DNA of 64,000 nucleotides from positions 202,536,449-202,600,448 of the forward strand of contig NC_081409.1 in NCBI RefSeq assembly GCF_030272615.1, read 5' to 3'. A program made the position numbers and the translations under genes. Shown in pieces: positions 21,900 to 32,887 of this stretch (positions within the stretch are counted from its first letter, which is position 1; each line of letters opens with the position of its first letter). The notes below the pieces were generated by a model. It saw only the letters and a program-made list of their open reading frames with translations, was not told the DNA's origin and searched no databases. This DNA comes from Cryptomeria japonica. Its lineage: Eukaryota > Streptophyta > Pinopsida > Cupressales > Cupressaceae.

Positions 21900-23812
21900 C
21901 ATCCCCACTATGAGATGCTATCTATCCACTTGGGGTGGAGGATAATGGTAGTGCCAATGCTTTTGAGTTGTTCCATACAAAGTTCAACATAGTTTCATCT
22001 TGAAACCCTACAAATTTAATCTCTTATAGACATAACATATCTAGGTAGGCTATATTCTTCATGTAAGACCTAATCACATATTTCCTATCAGAATAATCTC
22101 CCCCTCACATTACAACTACCAATCTTCAATTTATTATAAGTTAGGAAGGGTGGGACTTCTCTGATTCTTGTAGAGCCTATCAAAACATTTAGGAATCTTA
22201 TCCTCTTTTCCCCTTTTAGAGATATTTTTCTCCATGCTATAGTCAAGCTTCTTAGGTCTATCATTAAGTTTTTTTTTCATACTATGTTCTTTAGTTAATG
22301 TTGGCTTTAGCAGGGAAGGAGAGATGTCCATACTAGAAGTTGAGTATAGGGGATCCATACAAGACATCACCAATTCTTTACCAAAGGTATCATCTCCTAG
22401 TTTTAGATTAGAGTAGTTGGATTTAGCCCCATCCTCCACTCCTTGGAGGATGGTTATATCCAAATTTTGTTTGACCACCTCTGCCTCATCTTGACTGGCC
22501 TCAAGAGCTAATTGCTAGGCATTTTTGGGCCCTGCAGGCCCTTTCTCTCTAGGCTTCTACTTAGGTTTAGGTTTGCTAAAGTTGTCCTTGGGAGAAAATG
22601 GGTCATTGGCTCTGATAATCTCTATTTCTCCCTCAAACAAAGGGTCAACCAAGGATATACATTTTTTCACAATCTTATTAGAGACCGATTGGTCTCCCTC
22701 TTTGATTTCCTTATCACCATTAGTTAAAAAACAATGCCTTTTTTTAGAGGAGTCTATTTTTTTTTGAACTATCTTCCTTTCTAGACAAGTTATTGTCTAT
22801 CATTTAGTATTAGAGGGGTTGAAAACCCTAGCCAGTGTGACAATGGCTTTAGGGCAATCTTTTCTTAGATATCCATTCATTTTACACAAAAGAAAGAATT
22901 TAATGAGCCCAGAAGTTCAATCTTATAGGAAATAATCTTATTTTCCACTTGAACATAAATTATTTCAAGATTTTTTGCATCTGGGTTTAAAGATATCAAA
23001 ATGCTAGCATTCAAATGGGGGTAGAGTCATCCTAGACTATTCAATTTGCATTACATTCCCTAGGGGTTTTAGCATGCTCAGAATGAATTTCTAGAGTCAA
23101 GGAGGAATGATATTCAATTCTACCCAATTGGGAGTAAACCTAGCAACCACTTCACCAAAATCCTCTTTAGGCGACTAAGAAAGGGCACAGAACATGGACT
23201 ACCCTAAATTCTGAAATTCTTTCTAAATCACCCTCTCTTGCATGCCGTGATTGCTAAATAAGACTACAAAGAGACCTCTTTGAACCATTAAATAGAAAAA
23301 CACATGAATTCCTGTATGTTTCCCTAAACTGAAGCAATCCAATCATTGAAAATTTTTTGAGAAGGCAAAAAGTTAACATCTAAACAAATAAAGAATGTAG
23401 CTATATTCTTAAGCCCTATTTCTTTTTCTTTTAGAGATTTCAAGATATCATCATTGGGAGAAATGGAGAGGACCTTAGGGTTGGAGGGGGCATTACCAGA
23501 GCTTCCTTCTTCACAATATCCATCTCTGAGGATGCTTCTATCTCCACTTCTGTTTGTGGAGGTCCCTAAAAGTCTATTTCCATCCACCAAGGTTGTGTTG
23601 GTGGGGATAATTCCTCCATGCTTTTGCACAAAAGCTACTGTGGCCATACAAATATCACAATTTGCATATGAATTAACCACACTCTTATATGAAGTCTTAT
23701 TGATATCTCCAAAATCCTTTTGGCTCTCATTTATTACAACTTGAGGGGCTACATTAAATTCATTTTCACCTTGCCCTTGGTTGAGCATGTCAACCTCATT
23801 TTCTATCGACAA
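21900..23812 (-). pseudogene. LINE ORF1-like relic (DUF4283-type plus zinc knuckle)
   Basis: The - strand frame opens at 23812 with an acidic, N-rich leader. A segment ending FLPSQKIFNDWI resembles the start of the DUF4283 domain found in plant LINE ORF1 proteins. Downstream in shifted frames come ARFTPNWVELNIIPP, then QVENKIISYKIELLG, then a cysteine-knuckle-like FCVK..GYLRKDCP near 22850. A K-rich tail follows at 22134-22478. Several stops and frameshifts are present. No ORF2, poly(A) tract or target duplication was found, so the element is truncated. Confidence 0.5.
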
Positions 23813-23829
23813 TGTCTATGTAGCAAACT

Positions 23830-25360
23830 AAAAAGTATTGACAAGACATTTTTTTGATATTTGTTAAATAGATTAAAAATGAGAACATAATGTGTTTTGA
23901 ATTATAATCTATTTAATAAATGTAAACAAAAAAAGAAAAAAGGTCTTACCAGTGCTTTTTAGTTTGTTGCATAAACAATTCCATTTTCCATAGGCCAAGT
24001 TGGCCCAAGAGAGGAGAATCAACACCAAGCGTACAATGATGCATTTGAAAAGATAGGGGCAATGAATGTAGAACGTAAAGCCGACCTAGGCCTGGAATTT
24101 GACAGTCACCCCTATCTGTCTTATGAAAATTTAAAAATGGTTTGGTTATTTCAATGCATTTCATTTGACATTTTAACAAAAATATTAATTGTAAAAAAAT
24201 ATATATTAAAACAATGCAAAATTAGAAAAAAATGATAAATTAGTGATATATACAAAAATCTTAAATTTACTTAGTTTCTAAATTCATACTTAAAAATGTT
24301 CTTGATAATCTTCCTTACAATTATATTCTGTTTTGAAAAGATTCTCTCTCTATATATTTGTAATAAACATTATAGAAATATATATTACATATTAATATTA
24401 AATAAAATCAGTTAATTATTATTAATAATAAATGTCAGCATTTTAAATTTTATTTATTATTATCATTAGTTTTTAAATTCATATAAAAAATAGAAAATAT
24501 GTTAAAAATTATATTAAAATATTAAAAAAATTAGAAATAATTATCTTATTTTTTCAAAAGATTCTAAATCAATTTATATTTTATAATAAATATTATAAAA
24601 TAATATATATTAATATTATAAATTAGAATATTATATTTTATTTAATTATAATATTTTTTAACAATTTGAAGTATTATATATATACAATTTTATAACAAGT
24701 GCGACATAGTGTACCTTGTTTTTAGTATAGTTTTAATAATAATTACGATTTAATTCAAATAATGATTATATTTTAAAAATTATAATAATTAAGATAAAAA
24801 ATAATGTGCGGGAAAATAGGTAAACAACAATTTCGCTTTTTAATATGACAGTTGTTATCGGAAATGATCTGGGTAAAGTCAAGCTTCCATAAAATGCAGG
24901 AGTCGCGTGAAATTTGCCTTTCATTAAGCAACATTTGATTAATCTGGTTGTTAAAAACAAAAATAAAACCTTATTTGTAATTGGTTCAAATTAAATTTTT
25001 TAATAACTAGTTAACTGTAAAAAAGAAAAACTGATTACAATAGTATTTGCCGGCAAGTACTAAAAATAGAATATGCGAATTAATCAGGACTAGTAAAAAA
25101 AATTTAAATTGTCATATAGACCATCAAATTCCAGGCCTGGCCCGACCTAAAACCCCACGATGGGGGAAAACATGTGTCGCGGAAAACAAAGTTTAAACTC
25201 CAAAGACATTGCCATTCTCAATGAGACCAAATAAATAACCAAAAATTTCAAAATTGCAGAAAGAACCAATCTAAAAACCTGCTCTTTGAAACCATGAGCG
25301 ACGTACAAGAAACCATGGCGCAAAGAACCTGTCGCACAAAACTTTGGTGTTAACCATTCG
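23830..25360. other. AT-rich intergenic DNA
   Basis: From about 24180 to 25030 this is extremely AT-rich, with TATATTAA-type runs. I see no ORF of note, RNA gene or element boundary. Confidence 0.5.
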
Positions 25361-25930
25361 TGTTTACTGACTGACAGTCAGCTGCTATGTCTATGCTTCC
25401 ACATTTTGCATACATGTCCACTAGGGCAGTTGCAGCTATACCATTTTACATAATTCCTTTCCTTCACCTTGTGGTGGATGTCCATACCCCGTTCCAAAGC
25501 TTCCATTTAAGCACGGGCAGGGAGGATGCTGGCAAAGATTGCGGAGTCTGGCTTTACACCTGCGAATTACATTCGATTGAAAGTTTCTAAATCCAATTAA
25601 ACAAACACATTTTGTGCATATCCTGCAATCATAGCATTCAGCGAAACCACATTTCTGTGAGGCATTCTGTCAAACAGTTCACGTGCCTTGTCTACGCTTC
25701 CAGATTTTGCAGAAATGTCTACTAGAGCATTTCCAAATGTAATATCAGAAAAATCCCTCTTCCGTTATGTTTTGATGGACGTCCATACCCTGTTCTAAGA
25801 CTTTCATTTTTGGCACAGGCCGGGAGTATGCGTGCAAATAAAAACTGGGCGGGTCAGAAGCTTGTCTGTTGCAACTTGCATAAGGAGATCTTAAGGACGG
25901 GAAACAGTTGAAAAAAAATAAAACTTGCGT
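25360..25930 (-). pseudogene. Pentatricopeptide repeat (PLS-type) pseudogene fragment
   Basis: Reading right to left there is ILPACAK (frameshifted), MKVLEQGMDVHQNI, GNALVDISAKSGSVDKAREL, FDRMPHRNVVSLNAMIAGYA, a stop near 25590, then GVKPDS, FASILPARA*MEALERGMDI and ALVDMYAKCGSIDIA. These are the alternating P/L/S repeat signatures of plant organelle RNA-editing PPR proteins. At least three repeats are represented. Multiple stops and frameshifts and the absence of an E/DYW tail make this a dead fragment. It may be a retrocopy or a duplicated gene piece. Confidence 0.85.
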
Positions 25931-26275
25931 GGGCAAACGTGAGTGATTTTATTTTTATCAGGTGGATTTTTGTTTCTCTTCATTTGATGTTTGTATCACT
26001 CGGCAAGTGTTCTGACACGTTTGTGACCGTAATTTCATTAGCTTTAAACTCACTCACTTCGGTAATTTAATTTGTGTACTCACTTATTTTATGTTTCCGT
26101 TTATACAAGGCGTGGTAGAACACAGGTGGATGGGAGAAATGGATGCGTGAACAGCGGAGGTTTTTTCTGCTTCCTGGGTTCTGCTCAGTGCTCTGCGGGG
26201 ACAGGTTTGCCCGACATTCTTTCCTTTTACCTTTTCTTGGCGAAGTTCTTTTAAAACTTTCCTGCCTTTTCCTCA

Positions 26276-26385
26276 AAAACTGCAAACTGGGGCTCTGTAA
26301 CCTGCTGCTAAGCAGAAATGTACTTGTAAACCATGGTTAAGCATCGAGAATACTGTCAAGGCAGCCTTTATACGGAGACCTAAGG
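26276..26385. repeat. 110-bp direct repeat, left copy
   Basis: Starts near ACTGCAAACTGGGGCTCTGT and contains GTTAAGCATCGAGAATACTG. It recurs at 28739-28843 in the same orientation. The two copies bracket the inverted-repeat element. Confidence 0.9.
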
Positions 26386-26944
26386 GTTTGATGCTGAAAA
26401 AACACACGTTTCATTGAAAAACAATGTAATGTCCCTTACTAGATATAGGCCTTTTTAACAGCAATTACCTATTTTAAATTTACTCATGACTTAAATTAAT
26501 TTGCTTGATTAGGAGACAATTTCCATTCTTAACTTGCTAACAGTATATCTGAAACAGATATTTATCACAATACTCAATGTAATTATCCTTGAATCTAATA
26601 TCCTACTGCAATCAAGAATGCATAAATTTATAAATCAGAAACAGGGCTTGAGACTTACCTGGTATTAGAGGGATGGAGACTAATAAAGATAATCTGCACA
26701 CACAAGGAAAGACAAACACCTACATACATATTCAATTATTATAATTAGATCTAATCTATTCAAGCAGATAGAGTTGGATAGTTGGAACATGAGAGGGGTT
26801 GCGCAGGTCCGTTGTCTACCAAGCCCAAGGAATGGTTGCTTCTAATCTCCTTGCTAGACTTGGCGGTCCATGTGGCTTACCCTTGTACCCATACAAGTCT
26901 TACCTTGTGGGTTTGGCATAGAGGGTGCAATTTGGCTCCTTGGC

Positions 26945-27780
26945 TGTAATGTCCCCACTTTGAAATAGAATTTAATAATAAATAGTAATAATAGAATTAA
27001 AATATGAAAAATTAAAATTAAAATATAAAAGAATATGATTAAATATAAATTTAATTAAGTTAATGAATGGTCAAAAGACATAAAATGAAAAGTTGTGACT
27101 CCCTCAAACATGAGATATAAAAGGGAGAAGAGAACCTCATTTGAGCGGGGATAATTTGGGAATCAGAAGTGCAGATCTGATTTAAAGAAGAAGTGCAGAT
27201 CTGATTTGTGAAAGGTTGTGTCCCTTTTAAAGGGCATAAATAATGAAGAGTTGCACTTTCTCAAAGGGTGCTAATGGTGAAAGGGTATGTCTCTTGCCAA
27301 AGGGCATACATGATGAAGAGGTGTAACCTCTCCCTCACATTGAGAGATATAAAGGAAAGGAATCGAAAGCCTCCGATGACAGCACCATGGATCAGATTAG
27401 ATCAGAACTGTAATTAAGTTACAGATAGTAACATCCTTGTTCTTGGTGGTATGCATGGGGATTATGGAAAAGAAAGGAAGAAGCATACACAACAGTGATT
27501 ATCGAATCAGAATATCATCAAGCATTCACTTAGACCAAAAGGATCGAAAGAGGGAAGAAGATGAGATTTGGACGTTAATTAATGAAGTAAATAGTAGACT
27601 CAAATGCATAGTGGGAACTATGGTATGCGTTCCCTATATATGACGCATTGCATACTATTTATCTAAATGCTACCGATTAAATGATGCCTAGTGGCTATGA
27701 CCGTTTTGCATAGTATAATAAATATATATTTGAATATGTTTGTAAATACAGTAGCAATATTTATATAGAATTAGTTCATG
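26945..27780 (+). repeat. LTR-like core inside the inverted-repeat element
   Basis: Opens TGTAATGTCCCCACTTTG directly at the inner edge of the left arm, like a gypsy LTR start. It has TATAAAAG at 27116-27123 and two copies of GAAGTGCAGATCTGATTT near 27170-27210. No ORF of note; the 68-codon frame at 27437 is unrecognised. Confidence 0.45.
27116..27123 (+). promoter_or_regulatory. TATA box (TATAAAAG)
   Basis: TATAAAAG followed by GGAGAAGAGAACC, about 170 bp inside the LTR-like core. A similar TATATAAAGGAA-like run lies near 27350. Confidence 0.45.
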
Positions 27781-27837
27781 TGAGGTGTATGCACTTGAAG
27801 AAGTGGTCCAATTTGCTTGTGGCATCTTGTGGGAAGA

Positions 27838-28363
27838 AGATAGAGGTGTAATCCAGTGGTGATGAGGGGCTCACAAGTGGTCATAAGAACCCTTGGAGTC
27901 AAGGACCCGGTTACACTCTCTATGCCAGACTCACAAGATGATGTGTATGGGTAATGGGCTTGAAGGGCAAGCAACATGGGCCGCCAAGTCTAGCAAGGAG
28001 GTTAGAAGCAATCATTCCTTGGGCTTGGTAGACAACGGACCTGCGCAATCCCCTCTCATGTCTCATATTCCTATGTCTATCTGTTTTTTGCATTAGAATG
28101 GATAGAGGTGTAATCCAGTAGCAATGAGGAGCTCACAAGTGGTCATAAGGACCCTTGGAGTCAAGGAGCCAGATTACACCCTCTATGCCAAATCCACAAG
28201 GTAAGACTTGTATGGGTAATGGACTTGAAGGGCAAGCTACATGGGCCGCCAAGTCTAGCAAGGAGGTTAGAAGCAACATTCCTTGGGCTTGGTAGACAAC
28301 GAACCCACGCAACCCCTCTCATGTTCCAACTATCCAACTCTATCTGCTTGAATAGGTTAGATA
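27838..28363 (+). repeat. 263-bp tandem duplication, two copies
   Basis: Copy 1 starts at 27838 and copy 2 at 28101, both with GATAGAGGTGTAATCCAGT. They share GGGCCGCCAAGTCTAGCAAG and GGCTTGGTAGACAACG. Most of copy 2 is also part of the right inverted arm, so a third, inverted version lies at 26760-26942. Confidence 0.9.
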
Positions 28364-28738
28364 TAATTATAATAATGGAATATGTATGTAGGTGTTTGCC
28401 TTTCGTGTGTGTAGATTATTTTTATAGGTCTCCATTCCTCCAATACAAGGTAAGTCTCAATCCCTATTTCTGATTTATAAATTTATGAATTCTTGATTTT
28501 AGTAGGATATTAGATTCAAGGATAATTACATTGAGTATTGTGATAAATATTTGTTTCAGATATACTATTAGCAAGTTAAGAATGGAAATTGTCTCCTAAT
28601 CAAGCAAATTAATTTAAGTCATAAGTAAATTTAAAATAGGTAATTGTTGTTAAAAAGGCCTATATCTAGTAGGGGACATTACAAACAAACACTCAAAAAC
28701 CCTAGGGTTAGTAAAATGGGCTTCAAACAGTTTGTCAG

Positions 28739-28843
28739 TAACTGCAAAGTGGGGTTTTGTAACCTGCGGTTAAGCAGAAATGTACTTCTAAATCATGGTT
28801 AAGCATCGAGAATACTGTCGAGGCAGCATTTATACGGAGAATT
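28739..28843. repeat. 110-bp direct repeat, right copy
   Basis: Partner of 26276-26385, diverged at scattered positions. It does not abut the element ends (about 40-55 bp away on each side), so it is not the target duplication. Confidence 0.9.
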
Positions 28844-29131
28844 TTAAGGCGTAGGCAAATCCGAAAGATGAAGCAGTTGCAGAATTTTTTTTTTACTATG
28901 GTTCTACCGAAAATAGCTAGAAACAATGCTATTGCGATTATTAAAATGCATCATTTAGTGGGTGACTAGACAAATCAAGGTGTTGATAAAGATTTAAAAA
29001 AAAGTTTTTTTCACTAAAGAGGATTTTGAGTCAAAGTAGAATCAAAACTTTTCAGCAAACAAAGGGGAAAGAGAGAAAAGGTCTCAAGACAGTAAAGATC
29101 CATATAACCCAATGACCACTTCACTTTTGCT

Positions 29132-29513
29132 GATGAGTTTTTTAATCATTTTGATGATGTTATTTCTGTCTATGAACAGAGTGTTTTAATTCATGTTGAG
29201 GAGTATAAACTTGAGCAAAATGTTGGGTTTGAGCTTGCTGCAATTCTCAAACCAGCAATTGAAGGTAAGCAGTTTGACCATCTTCTGGATTATAATCCAA
29301 GGCATGTAAGGGATCATCTGCTGATGAGTTTTTTAATCATTTTGATGATGTTAATTCTGTCTATGAACAGAGTGTTTTAATTCATGTTGAGGAGTATAAA
29401 CTTGAGCAAACTGTTGGGTTTGAGCTTGCTGCAATTCTCAAACCAGCAATTGAAGGTAAGCAGTTTGACCATCTTCTGGATTATAATCCAAGGCATGTAA
29501 GGGACCATGAGAG
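29132..29513 (+). repeat. 191-bp tandem duplication of a coding-looking segment
   Basis: Copies start at 29132 and 29323 and are nearly identical. Each copy has an open + frame beginning DEFFNHFDDV and ending LLDYNPRHVRDH; copy 1 reads VISVYE where copy 2 reads VNSVYE. GAAG|GTAAGC inside the unit looks like a splice donor. I do not recognise the protein, and it could be an exon relic. The copies differ at only a few bases, so the duplication is recent relative to its surroundings. Confidence 0.85.
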
Positions 29514-29759
29514 TAGAAAATTGATGTTTTGTACTTTGTCACTACAAAGAAGTCTTCATGAAAAGATGCATCATAAGAAAGGTGAAAGAATCTATGCATG
29601 TCTACACATAAGAATACGCGATCTGGGGGCTCCATGTAGATATTGGGTATCAAGAATAAAGAGCTGCCCTCCATACAAGAATCACAAATTGCAAGTTAAG
29701 ACAACAATGGTTCTCTCATCCTGTTATGGTATTGAGTTCACTTTGTTGGTTTTTTTAGA

Positions 29760-31150
29760 TTGTTGGCAACTTGGCATTTTGCATATAGATTGCATTAATG
29801 ATATGTTGTCATTGATGTCAATTGAACCGGTGAATGGTATTCATGATTTTGCTGATGATATTTTTGATATTGCTTTTGTATTGTAACTGGTATGATAAAC
29901 TTTGTGGAAGCTGTTGTAAACCGGTATATGGTAGTTTGTAAGTTGAACCGGTGTTTAAGGTTAAACCTTTTTATGTTTTGTAAACCGGTAAACCCTACTA
30001 GTTGTTTTTTGTTAAACCCTAACCGATCAAGTTTGTTGGTTTATGATTTGATGTTGAGCGGTAATGATAGTGACACGTATGGTCATTGTATGAAGATAAG
30101 TTCAAGTTATTTTGGCGCGTTTGATTGTCTTGGAAATGAGCAAAGTGGATTGCATCAAATGCATAGCGTGTGATGAGTTACAAGTCCGATGAAGTGGTGA
30201 TCATGGAGCGGTTGGAATTTTCTTGTTAAATGTGAAGAGATTGTTATGATTTCTAATGGTTAAGATTGTACCGACTTGTTTGTAATCTCGATGATGAGAA
30301 TTAGGTTTTTGTTATGTTACCGACCTATTTGATTTGTATTTAAGGTCGATGAAGTTGTGTGTAAAGGTGTTGGCAAAGTTGGTAGAAATTAGTTGAGTGT
30401 GTGGTTGCCTAACCGGAGAATGGATCTGCAGTTTGTGTAGAAGCAGATTGAAGCTTAAGAAGGATCTGATCAAGCAGATGTAGTGCTATTCAGACAGATC
30501 AAGAAAACTTGTTGTTTTCTAACAATTACATCAGAATTAAAATCCCCTAACAGGGTAAGCTCTAACAAGCTTGGTTACTTTCTAAATCCTCTAACAAGGT
30601 GGTCCATTAGCTTGGATTCTCAAACCTTCTACTGAGGTTACTCCTAACAGGGCATTGTGCTTTTTATCAAGGCATATTTGTAAAATCCCCTAACCGGGTG
30701 ATTCCTAACAGAATTAGTTCTTAACAGGACTTATTGTAAAGCTTTAATAGACTTGGCTCCTAACAGGGCGAACTTCAGAAGAGTTCAGATAGCTATCCTT
30801 GTGAGTCTCATCTCACTGTGGTTTTTACCTATTTGGGTTTTCCACGTATAAATATTTTTGTCAAGTGGTGAATGCTTTTGTGGTTATGATCTTATTTATT
30901 GATTTGATTAAGGCATGATAATTGGAAGTATGAGAGATGGAAATGTTGATATTTGATTAAGCATTGTCGATGTTTACAAGATTGAAGTTGTTTACTGTTA
31001 AGTTGGTATAACAGTCAAACCGGTTGATGTTGGTTATCTTTGAGACATTATCTTGATAGAACTATTTTGTTGATAAGTTTATTTTGAGTTTGGGAGTTTG
31101 TATCAGTTTTTGCTCTCAGTATTCTACCGGATACTTATTCTTTCATCATA
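29760..31150 (+). mobile_element. Copia-type LTR, second copy of the family at 10.8-12.3 kb
   Basis: Starts about TGTTGGCAACTTGGCATTTTGC at 29761, with TGTTGTCATTGATGTCAAT at 29804. Then come ACCGGT motifs, TTACCGACCTAT, repeated CCTAACAGGG/ACCGGG motifs at 30540-30780, TTGGGTTTTCCACGT near 30833, and CTCTCAGTATTCTACCGG near 31115. The order matches 10765-12320, with substantial divergence. No internal copia domains flank it, so it is a solo LTR or LTR remnant. Edges are approximate. Confidence 0.6.
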
Positions 31151-31164
31151 TCATCACACTTTGG

Positions 31165-31545
31165 ATCAGCCTTGCGTGATGTGTCATGTTACATCTTGAT
31201 TAAGTGAGATCACTAGAATAATAGCTCCAAGGAAACCTTAGAGTAGTAGGATCATGAAGGAGGTTTTCTAGTTGATTGTGGAGAATTTTCAGGGGTTGGA
31301 TCATTCCAGTAGTCCATTGTTTGTTAAGAGGGTAGCTATACTTGAGATTTCTGCAAAGTTCAAGTTTGGTTACATTATACTAGATAATGCTTGTTTGGAA
31401 TTGATAATTATCATGTTTCAAACCTTTTGGGTTGTCCTTAATGATGTTCATACCAAGAATATCATAACCTTTGTACATTCCATCATATTAAATTTGGGTG
31501 AAGGTGATGATACCTCTAAGATATTGACGGCGAACTTGTTGGCTG
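31165..31545 (+). pseudogene. PDS5 sister-chromatid cohesion factor fragment
   Basis: The frame reads EITRIIAP, a TAG, MKEVF, a TAG, LIVENFQGLD, SPLFVKRVAILEISAKF, then LELIIIMFQTFWVVL and LGEGDDTS. This follows the HEAT-repeat region near the N-terminus of plant PDS5, which has EITRI(T/I)AP, a KRV(S/A)ILE motif, MLDLEC and an MFQ.F block in the same order and spacing. PDS5 binds cohesin on chromosomes. Two stops, and loss of everything before and after, leave a fragment of roughly 125 residues with no intron visible. It lies between a copia-type LTR and a polypurine tract/LTR start, so it may be a captured or retroposed piece. Confidence 0.75.
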
Positions 31546-32871
31546 TTTGGAGCCAAGAGCATTATCTAGAGTTAAGAAGTTGTGTTGTGCATCTTCCTAT
31601 CTATGAAGGAGATCACATGAATAATAGAGAGGCACAAACCGAGCTTGTTGGAGATACTTCATTGTGGAATATTTGTATAAAGGTTCACCAACTGGGTATA
31701 TTGGAGGTTCATGATAACAAAGGGACTATTCTATGGGGGTCATGTGACAAAATTTCAGATTTGGTGCAGCTGTCCTCCTTTCAATCAGCCATCACATGAT
31801 TTTAGTTGCTTACATACAGGTGCATTGGCAAGTATTTTTGGTAAAGGAATGGAGTATTTATCGGTTGTAGTTGGTAAAGAATTTTCGGTCTTTGAAGAGG
31901 TAATAGGGCAGACATTGGTGCACAAGGGAAAGAGCTAATATCATGAGGTGATTAGTAAGTTCTATGAGGATCTCATTGGTAAGAGGCATTACCTTGTTGA
32001 TATGCAAGATTTGATAGCTTATCGACATGCTGTTTGTGGAGCCAAGCTACATACAAGATATGACATTCCATGATAGTCCTACAACTCCTTGCATCATGAA
32101 GACATCTCTACTAGATATTAGATATATCAATGGTGGGACACAAGGTGAGTAGAGAATTTTATATCATGAATCAAGATAGAATGTTGAGTTTGCATTGTAT
32201 GTATCCTATTGAAAAGATGATTTCAGAAACTATGAGATTATTTTTAGGGAAGATCATTGTGATAATGTCTGGTTTGTATTGCTCACTTTCTTGAGGAGGA
32301 TATTGAATGAAAAATTCTTCCAATACCCAATCTGTTGTTCTCCATTCATTATTAGTGGATGAACAATTATTTTCTTCACAAGCTTGACAGAGTTTCAGTC
32401 CTGGTTAAGTTATTTCTTAACTTCCATATTGGTGATTAATGATTGTTCCCATGGTTAAGTTGCTACCGCACTGCATAACCTTGGACCAAGGTTGAGTATT
32501 AATGAGGTGTTGTGAGTTTATGACAGCAGAAGCATTCTCAAGATAGCTATGAATTTAATCTTCAGATTTAACACTGCTGTCATCTTTTGTATCAGCCACT
32601 TGGAAGGGGTATGTGTGATTGTAACTTGAGGGGTGATGTTCTTCCTTTCAGCCTTAGTGTGTATGGTGATATGAAAAATTGGGACCCACAAATATACATG
32701 ATTGGTGGAATTGCTTCATAGTGTAACAAATTTGCAGTGGATGATTGTATTAGAGTGGAGCAATGGAATCGTGGTGAAGGAATATTCCTCAGATTGATTT
32801 GGTATCCTAGAATCATGTTGGGTTTAATTCAAGATCAATTAGTGTATGAGTTGGCATTGAGGAAAAGCAAT
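31546..32871 (+). other. Unassigned sequence upstream of a polypurine tract
   Basis: The open frame from the PDS5 fragment runs on to 31799 without further resemblance to PDS5. An overlapping frame to 31938 and short pieces beyond are also unrecognised. It precedes a polypurine tract and LTR start, so it is probably the internal 3' end of an LTR element. I found no integrase or RT motif in it. Confidence 0.35.
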
Positions 32872-32887
32872 CTTTGAGGAGGGAGGA
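32872..32887 (+). promoter_or_regulatory. Polypurine tract before an LTR start
   Basis: TTTGAGGAGGGAGGAT directly precedes TGCAATGTCCCC. A purine run against a TG start is the usual 3' junction of a gypsy element. Confidence 0.6.

Larger units (their letters stand above)
26425..28683. mobile_element. Element with about 520-bp terminal inverted repeats and TG/CA ends
   Basis: The left arm is 26425-26942 and the right arm 28162-28683, imperfect reverse complements over their full length. The ends read TGTAATGTCCC and GGGGACATTACA. AACAA stands on both outer sides (26420-26424 and 28684-28688), a possible 5-bp target duplication in A-rich DNA. The interior has no transposase. It begins with a second TGTAATGTCCCC at 26945, has a TATA box at 27116, and carries a tandem duplication that includes arm sequence. 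It could be a rearranged LTR insertion, two LTRs head to head, or a long-TIR DNA transposon; 9-bp (MULE) and 8-bp (hAT) duplications are not evident. Confidence 0.7.

Noticed and set aside
26425-28683. Mutator-like (MULE) transposon
   Set aside because: Long arms fit, but no 9-bp target duplication or transposase is visible, and TG/CA ends with AACAA fit better with LTR-type insertion. Not excluded completely.
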